This document shows positions 14,977 through 18,868 of a stretch of 18,868 bases of DNA, piece after piece. Origin of the DNA: Ilumatobacteraceae bacterium (GTDB lineage Bacteria; Actinomycetota; Acidimicrobiia; Acidimicrobiales; Ilumatobacteraceae); assembly GCA_016463105.1 (NCBI GenBank), contig JAEMRY010000023.1, positions 1 through 18,868 of the forward strand. Reading direction: 5' to 3'. Numbering within the stretch: position 1 is the stretch's first letter; each line of letters starts with the position of its first letter. The position numbers were made by a program, and so were the translations under genes. Below the pieces are notes generated by a model. The model was not told the DNA's origin and ran no database searches. It worked only from the letters and a program-made list of their open reading frames with translations.

Positions 14977-14999
14977 CAAATAATCTGGTTCAAGTGTCT

Positions 15000-15021
15000 A
15001 GTATTTAGCGAGTATTTAGTG
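15000..15021 (+). repeat. Two 11-bp direct repeats AGTATTTAG(C/T)G
   Basis: AGTATTTAGCG at 15000-15010 is followed directly by AGTATTTAGTG at 15011-15021, one helical turn apart, in the gap between the tRNA and the aminotransferase gene. It may be a regulator-binding site, or the TATTT cores may serve as alternative -10 boxes. Confidence 0.6.
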
Positions 15022-15041
15022 CGTTATCGAAATGGAGAACT

Positions 15042-16238
15042 ATGAAATTGGCAGATCGACTAAATCGTCTTGGTACAGAGACGGCTTTTGCAGTTGCGGC
15101 TACGGCAGCAGATTGGGTCTCACGAGGCAACGAAGTGTTTCCGTTTCACCTTGGCGATCTAAACCTCGCGACTCCAGAAAATATTTCTGCGGCGATGCAA
15201 CGAGCCGTAGCAGAAGGCAAAACTGGTTATTGTCCGAATGCCGGAATCGCACCTCTGCGAGCAGCGCTCGCTAGCAGCCTTGGCAAACAACGAAATGTGC
15301 AGTTTGCTCCTGAGAATATTGCTGTTCAGCCTGGTGGTAAGCCAGTGATTAGTAAATTCTTGCGCAGTGTGATGAACCCAGGTGACGAAGTTTTGTATCC
15401 GAATCCAGGTTTTCCGATTTATGAAAGCCAAATCGAGTTCAACGATGGTGTGGCTGTGCCTTATCGCTATCTCGACACAGAAAATGGTTTTCAAATTGAT
15501 TTAGATTATTTGACTTCAAAAATTACTTCGAAAACAAAAGCACTAATTATTAACGACCAGCAGAATCCACTTGCAGCCGAAATGACCGATTCTGAACGTC
15601 AGGCTCTTGCTGATTTGGCGATTAAGCACAATCTCTGGGTTTTGTCTGATGAGGCATATTTTGACATTCGATATGCCGGAGAAAGCAAAAGCATCGTGTC
15701 TTTGCCGGGCATGCTCGAACGCACAGTGATTCTGTATACATTTTCGAAGAAGTTCGCCATGACGGGTTGGCGTCTGGGTGCCGCAATTGGGCCAACCGAA
15801 ATCGTGGAACGAGTTTCGAAATTGAACACCAATGAAGAGAGTTGTACCGCACAGTTTGTGCAGTGGGCTGGTGTTGAAGCGATCACTGGCGATCAATCAG
15901 GAGCAAATGAGTTGGTTCGTGTTTTGAAAACTCGTCGGGACGCAACTATTGCAGGAATTCAAACTATTTCGGGGATGCGCGTGCATACTCCGAATAGTGC
16001 GTTCTATGTGTTTCCAGAAGTGTCTGAGACGATGAAGCGAACCGGTCATGACGACGTTGCAAAGTTTGCCTCAGATGCTTTGCACAATTCAGGAATGTCG
16101 TTTTGCACGAGAAAACATTTTGGCCGCGCCGCAAATGATGAAAAAGGAAACTACATCAGACTTGCGTATAGCGGCATAAATAATCCGCAAATCGACAAGG
16201 GGCTTGCACGGTTGGCAGACTGGGTCAATTCAAAGTGA
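15042..16238 (+). CDS. Pyridoxal-phosphate aminotransferase, class I (AspC/AAT-like fold)
   Basis: A 398-residue fold-type I aminotransferase. The PLP lysine is Lys236 in SKKFAMTGWRLG. The cofactor is also held by Asp203 and Tyr206 in SDEAY, and by Asn175. The C-terminal carboxylate-binding Arg sits in YIRLAYS. TGYCPNAGIAPLR is the usual TGYTxxxGxxxLR block. The normal NPTG after Asn175 is changed to NPLAAEM, an unusual variant. It moves an amino group between an amino acid and a 2-oxo acid; the donor cannot be specified. A Shine-Dalgarno GGAG at 15034-15037 supports ATG 15042. The stop overlaps the start of the dehydrogenase gene by 4 nt, so the two are translationally coupled. Pairing with a glyoxylate/hydroxypyruvate reductase suggests serine, glycine or glyoxylate metabolism, as inference. 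Confidence 0.9.
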   Translation: MKLADRLNRLGTETAFAVAATAADWVSRGNEVFPFHLGDLNLATPENISAAMQRAVAEGKTGYCPNAGIAPLRAALASSLGKQRNVQFAPENIAVQPGGKPVISKFLRSVMNPGDEVLYPNPGFPIYESQIEFNDGVAVPYRYLDTENGFQIDLDYLTSKITSKTKALIINDQQNPLAAEMTDSERQALADLAIKHNLWVLSDEAYFDIRYAGESKSIVSLPGMLERTVILYTFSKKFAMTGWRLGAAIGPTEIVERVSKLNTNEESCTAQFVQWAGVEAITGDQSGANELVRVLKTRRDATIAGIQTISGMRVHTPNSAFYVFPEVSETMKRTGHDDVAKFASDALHNSGMSFCTRKHFGRAANDEKGNYIRLAYSGINNPQIDKGLARLADWVNSK

Positions 16239-17200
16239 GTTTGAAAGTCGTTGTAACCGGCAAAATTCCAACGGCTGGTTTAGAAACTTTACTCGCTGCT
16301 GGTCTTGCGCCAATTGCGTGGGATAAAGATCAACCGATGACCCGCGCCGAATTGCTTGTGGCTGTCAAAGGTGCCGAGATTTTGATCACCTTGCTCACCG
16401 AAAAAGTAGACGCTGAATTACTTGATGCTGCAGGCTCGCAACTTCGGGCAGTGTGCAACGTAGCGGTTGGTTATAACAACATTGATGTCGCAGCCTGTTC
16501 GACTCGAAATGTTCGAGTCACCAACACGCCAGGAGTGCTGACTGATGCAACTGCCGATATTGCTTTTGGTTTAATTTTGATGGTGACTCGCAGACTCGGC
16601 GAAGGTGAGCGTGTAATTCGTAGCAATGACCCGTGGCAGTGGGGGATGCACTACATGTTGGGCTCTGGCATACAAAACCGCCAACTTGGCGTTATCGGAA
16701 TGGGAGCGATCGGTATAGCAACCGCGCGACGAGCAAAAGTCTTCGGTATGAAAGTTGCATATTATTCAAGATCTAAAATCGACGACAAGATCGCTACTGA
16801 ACTTGGTGCCAAGCAAATGTCGTTTGAAGAGTTATTGGCAACCAGCGATGTGGTCTCGGTGCATTGCCCCTCAAATGATTCGACTCATCATTTAATTGGT
16901 GCCGAACAATTTCGTTTGATGAAGAAATCGGCATTTTTAATTAATACGGCACGAGGCCCAATCGTTAATGAGCAAGAACTTGTTGATGCTCTCAAGGCTG
17001 GCGAGATTGCCGGAGCAGGACTCGACGTATTTGAGTTTGAACCAAAAGTTAATTCGGGTTTGCTAAATCTTGAAAATGTTGTTTTGATTCCCCACCTCGG
17101 TTCGGCTACTGCTGAGACTCGAGCAGCCATGGCGACTCTGGCGGCCAATAATGCCGTGGCGATTGCATCTAGTCAAGCTCCACTGACGCCGGTCAATTAA
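16235..17200 (+). CDS. D-2-hydroxyacid dehydrogenase (glyoxylate/hydroxypyruvate reductase type)
   Basis: A 321-residue NAD(P)-dependent dehydrogenase. The Rossmann motif GMGAIG is at 155-160. The catalytic triad is Arg240 in NTARGP, Glu269 in EFEP and His287 in PHLGS, which fits archaeal and bacterial glyoxylate reductases. VAVGYNNIDV and TNTPGVLTDATAD are also typical of that subfamily. It would reduce glyoxylate to glycolate or hydroxypyruvate to D-glycerate. The start is GTG 16235, overlapping the aminotransferase stop (GTGA), with no separate promoter. In serine-type pathways an aminotransferase makes hydroxypyruvate or glyoxylate that such a reductase consumes, so the two may form a short module. 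Confidence 0.92.
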   Translation: MSLKVVVTGKIPTAGLETLLAAGLAPIAWDKDQPMTRAELLVAVKGAEILITLLTEKVDAELLDAAGSQLRAVCNVAVGYNNIDVAACSTRNVRVTNTPGVLTDATADIAFGLILMVTRRLGEGERVIRSNDPWQWGMHYMLGSGIQNRQLGVIGMGAIGIATARRAKVFGMKVAYYSRSKIDDKIATELGAKQMSFEELLATSDVVSVHCPSNDSTHHLIGAEQFRLMKKSAFLINTARGPIVNEQELVDALKAGEIAGAGLDVFEFEPKVNSGLLNLENVVLIPHLGSATAETRAAMATLAANNAVAIASSQAPLTPVN

Positions 17201-17205
17201 TTTTT

Positions 17206-17916
17206 ATGCGCGGACTCGGAACTTTAATAAACACGGCAACCGTATTGGCAGGTGGCGGGCTCGGACTGATAATCGGCAATCGCATTCCCGACCGAGTTCG
17301 AACAATAATCGTGCAAGTAATCGGATTAGTCACAATTGCAATTGGCTTGCGCGATGTGATCAAGACAGACAACATGGTGTTTCCACTTGTTGGCATGGTG
17401 CTTGGCGCAATTATCGGAGAGATGTTGCGAATCGAAGATCGACTCGAAAGTCTCGGCGAGGTTCTGCGACGTAAGTTCTCGAAGCCTGATAACGAGAGCA
17501 AGTTCGTTACTGGCTTCGTAACGGCAACACTTTTATTCTGCGTCGGACCACTCACAATTTTGGGCGCAATCGAAGATGCAAGTGGCAAAACTCCGCAGTT
17601 GTACATCATCAAAGGAACCCTGGACGGATTTATGATGATTATTTTCTCTGCTCTGTACGGTATTGGTGCTTTATTTAGTGCGGCGAGCGTGTTTGTCGTG
17701 CAAGGTTCACTGACTTTGTTTGGGACGAGCCTAGATACCTTGTTGAATGACCGAATGCGTCTCGAACTTTTTTCTGCAGGCGGTCTGGCCGTGCTGGCAA
17801 TCGGTTTAAATCTGCTCGAAATTAAAAAGATTCGCCTTGGCTCAATGCTGCCAGGGCTAGTGATTACGCCACTGCTTGTTTGGATCTTTGCGACGCCCAA
17901 CGGTTTGATTCACTAG
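17206..17916 (+). CDS. DUF554 family membrane protein (YdfK-like)
   Basis: A 236-residue polytopic membrane protein of the DUF554 family. The start MRGLGTLINTATVLAGGGLGLIIG, in two pieces, matches the family's GTxxNxxxVxxGxxxG opening. Mid-sequence FCVGPLTILGAIEDA is the diagnostic motif. Several hydrophobic helices follow, with a C-terminal PGLVITPLLVW. Its transport or signalling function is unknown. It begins 5 nt after the dehydrogenase stop without a Shine-Dalgarno sequence, implying cotranscription. A long antisense frame covers it, which arises from its codon composition and is not a gene. A link to amino-acid or glyoxylate metabolism would be speculation. Confidence 0.9.
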   Translation: MRGLGTLINTATVLAGGGLGLIIGNRIPDRVRTIIVQVIGLVTIAIGLRDVIKTDNMVFPLVGMVLGAIIGEMLRIEDRLESLGEVLRRKFSKPDNESKFVTGFVTATLLFCVGPLTILGAIEDASGKTPQLYIIKGTLDGFMMIIFSALYGIGALFSAASVFVVQGSLTLFGTSLDTLLNDRMRLELFSAGGLAVLAIGLNLLEIKKIRLGSMLPGLVITPLLVWIFATPNGLIH

Positions 17917-17926
17917 CGAATCAAAA

Positions 17927-18613
17927 ATGTGCGGGAGATTTAATTCGATAGCGAGCGGCAAAGACTTTTCGGCCGTGTATAGCGCCGATCTTTTAGTTGA
18001 CGAGTTGGGGCCGAACCATAATGTCTCGCCGACTGCACTAATTTATGTATTGCGAAATAACGACACCCGACGCGTATTAGATGTGATGTCTTGGGGTCTC
18101 GTGCCGAGTTGGTCAAAAGATAAGACCCGTGCGGCGAGCATGATCAATGCGCGCAGCGAAACCCTCGCCGAGAAACCAAGCTTTCGCAATTTGCTTGCTC
18201 AAAATCGATGCGTGTTGCCGATGCAAGGATTTTATGAATGGCAAAATTTGCCAAGTCAAACTAAAAAGCCAATCAAGCAAGCACACTATATTTCGCGAAC
18301 TGATAACAAGCCGATGACACTCGCCGGCTTATGGACGTCATGGAAGCAACCAGATGACTCGCTGTTTTATACCTGCACGATCATCACTACTGATGCAAAT
18401 GAAAAACTTGCGCCGATTCACCACCGCATGCCAGTGATTCTCGAGCGAGACAGTGTTGAAGTCTGGCTAAGTCAATCGAAATTGGTTCCGTACGAATTGT
18501 TGACCGCCGCAAAAGATGATCTAGTGACCAGCGAAGCAACAAGTCGTCTAGACCGTGTCAGTAACTCCGTTAGCGCGCAACTCAGCGACGATCAAACTGG
18601 CCGCTTGTTCTAA
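17927..18613 (+). CDS. SRAP domain protein (YedK/HMCES family)
   Basis: A 228-residue SOS response-associated peptidase domain. The catalytic Cys2 (MCGRFN) is exposed after methionine removal. Asn74, Arg76 and Glu78 lie in MINARSET, Glu104 in GFYEW, and His165 in IHHRMPVIL. These are the active-site residues that let HMCES and YedK form a thiazolidine DNA-protein crosslink with abasic sites in single-stranded DNA. That shields the site from strand breakage at forks. The start is fixed because Cys must be residue 2. It lies 10 nt after the DUF554 stop. Its last 66 nt overlap the convergent HIT gene, an unusual tail-to-tail overlap. No LexA box is apparent. Confidence 0.94.
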   Translation: MCGRFNSIASGKDFSAVYSADLLVDELGPNHNVSPTALIYVLRNNDTRRVLDVMSWGLVPSWSKDKTRAASMINARSETLAEKPSFRNLLAQNRCVLPMQGFYEWQNLPSQTKKPIKQAHYISRTDNKPMTLAGLWTSWKQPDDSLFYTCTIITTDANEKLAPIHHRMPVILERDSVEVWLSQSKLVPYELLTAAKDDLVTSEATSRLDRVSNSVSAQLSDDQTGRLF

Positions 18614-18868
18614 TTCTTTTCGGTCGACGTTCGTTCGTGCGTTAGCAAATTCAAGATCTGCCATCGAATTACTTGGAATCAAATGCAAGTGACAATGTGG
18701 AATTTCGTAACCAGCAATAACTAAAGCGATTCGCTGACACGAAAAAACTGTTTTTTGTGCGTTACTGATTTTTGATGCGATATCGAAAAGATGTGAACTC
18801 AGCGCGTCGGGTAGGTCAGTCCACTCGTCAACTTCTTTAATCGGCACGACCAACACGTGACCAGTCGT
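18548..18868 (-). CDS. HIT family protein (5' end outside window)
   Basis: The visible 107 codons begin TTGHVLVVPIKEV, the conserved GHxLVxPK stretch after the N-terminus of HIT proteins, and contain the triad HCHLHLI (His-x-His-x-His). HIT proteins are small nucleotide hydrolases or transferases (HinT, Ap4A hydrolase-like). The gene runs past the window edge, so a GTG at 18856 inside the conserved block is not the start; about 25-40 N-terminal residues are missing. The stop TAG at 18548-18550 lies inside the SRAP gene, giving a 66-nt antisense overlap. Confidence 0.85.
   Translation of the reverse strand, partial: TTGHVLVVPIKEVDEWTDLPDALSSHLFDIASKISNAQKTVFSCQRIALVIAGYEIPHCHLHLIPSNSMADLEFANARTNVDRKELEQAASLIVAELRANGVTDTV

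Noticed and set aside
17193..17900. Long antisense frame (235 codons) opposite the DUF554 gene
   Set aside because: The plus-strand product has clear DUF554 motifs and helices. The antisense product is Ser/Pro/Arg-rich without motifs and arises from codon bias.
1..18868. CRISPR array, insertion sequence, integrase, prophage or toxin-antitoxin
   Set aside because: I found no regularly spaced repeats, transposase motifs, terminal inverted repeats or small paired toxin genes. The tRNA-Pro 3' end is not duplicated nearby, so there is no sign of an att site.

Overview
The window reads as a chromosomal segment of an actinobacterium of moderate GC, most plausibly from the Acidimicrobiia (for example a freshwater or marine Ilumatobacteraceae-like lineage). 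That placement is inference from gene content: acyl-CoA synthetase and acyl-CoA dehydrogenase, LLM flavoenzyme, PYROXD2-like oxidoreductase, SirB1-like protein, and Der followed by a small zinc-ribbon membrane protein. A start-site pattern typical of leaderless actinobacterial genes supports it. There is no phage, transposon, CRISPR array or rRNA, and coding density is very high. The longest non-coding gap between genes is 126 nt, so no stretch of 300 bases lacks a gene.

Left part (1-2436): a truncated minus-strand FAD-dependent oxidoreductase is separated by 32 nt from a divergent creatininase-superfamily amidohydrolase. The latter ends at a perfect 13-bp stem hairpin shared with the convergent gene.

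Centre (2437-10218, minus strand): a compact seven-gene run. In transcription order it encodes an AMP-forming acyl-CoA synthetase, a glycerophosphodiester phosphodiesterase, an LLM flavin-dependent oxidoreductase, a cytosine-deaminase-type amidohydrolase, and an ABC importer (ATPase, permease, lipoprotein). The importer resembles the NitT/TauT/SsuABC/ThiXYZ class. The amidohydrolase keeps all metal ligands of E. coli CodA but lacks the CodA substrate-recognition glutamine. I read this run, with the neighbouring GHGGN-type creatininase homologue, as an uncharacterised uptake and catabolism system for a small nitrogen-containing compound. This is the best candidate in the window for an undescribed system; the substrate cannot be read from sequence.

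Right part (10289-18868): a SirB1-like protein and an acyl-CoA dehydrogenase (+), ispH (-), then der, a zinc-ribbon membrane protein, tRNA-Pro(GGG), a class I aminotransferase, a glyoxylate/hydroxypyruvate reductase-type dehydrogenase, a DUF554 membrane protein and an SRAP (YedK/HMCES) protein, all on +. A truncated HIT-family gene (-) closes the window. The aminotransferase and dehydrogenase overlap by 4 nt and probably act together on amino-acid/2-oxo-acid or glyoxylate metabolism.

A regulatory theme cuts across the window. At least six genes lacking a Shine-Dalgarno sequence have a TANNNT hexamer ending exactly 6 or 7 nt before the start codon, the geometry of leaderless transcription, and a seventh (ispH) has one at 8 nt. 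Three genes instead carry clear Shine-Dalgarno sites. This pattern also settles several start codons (LLM oxidoreductase, ispH, der, ATPase).
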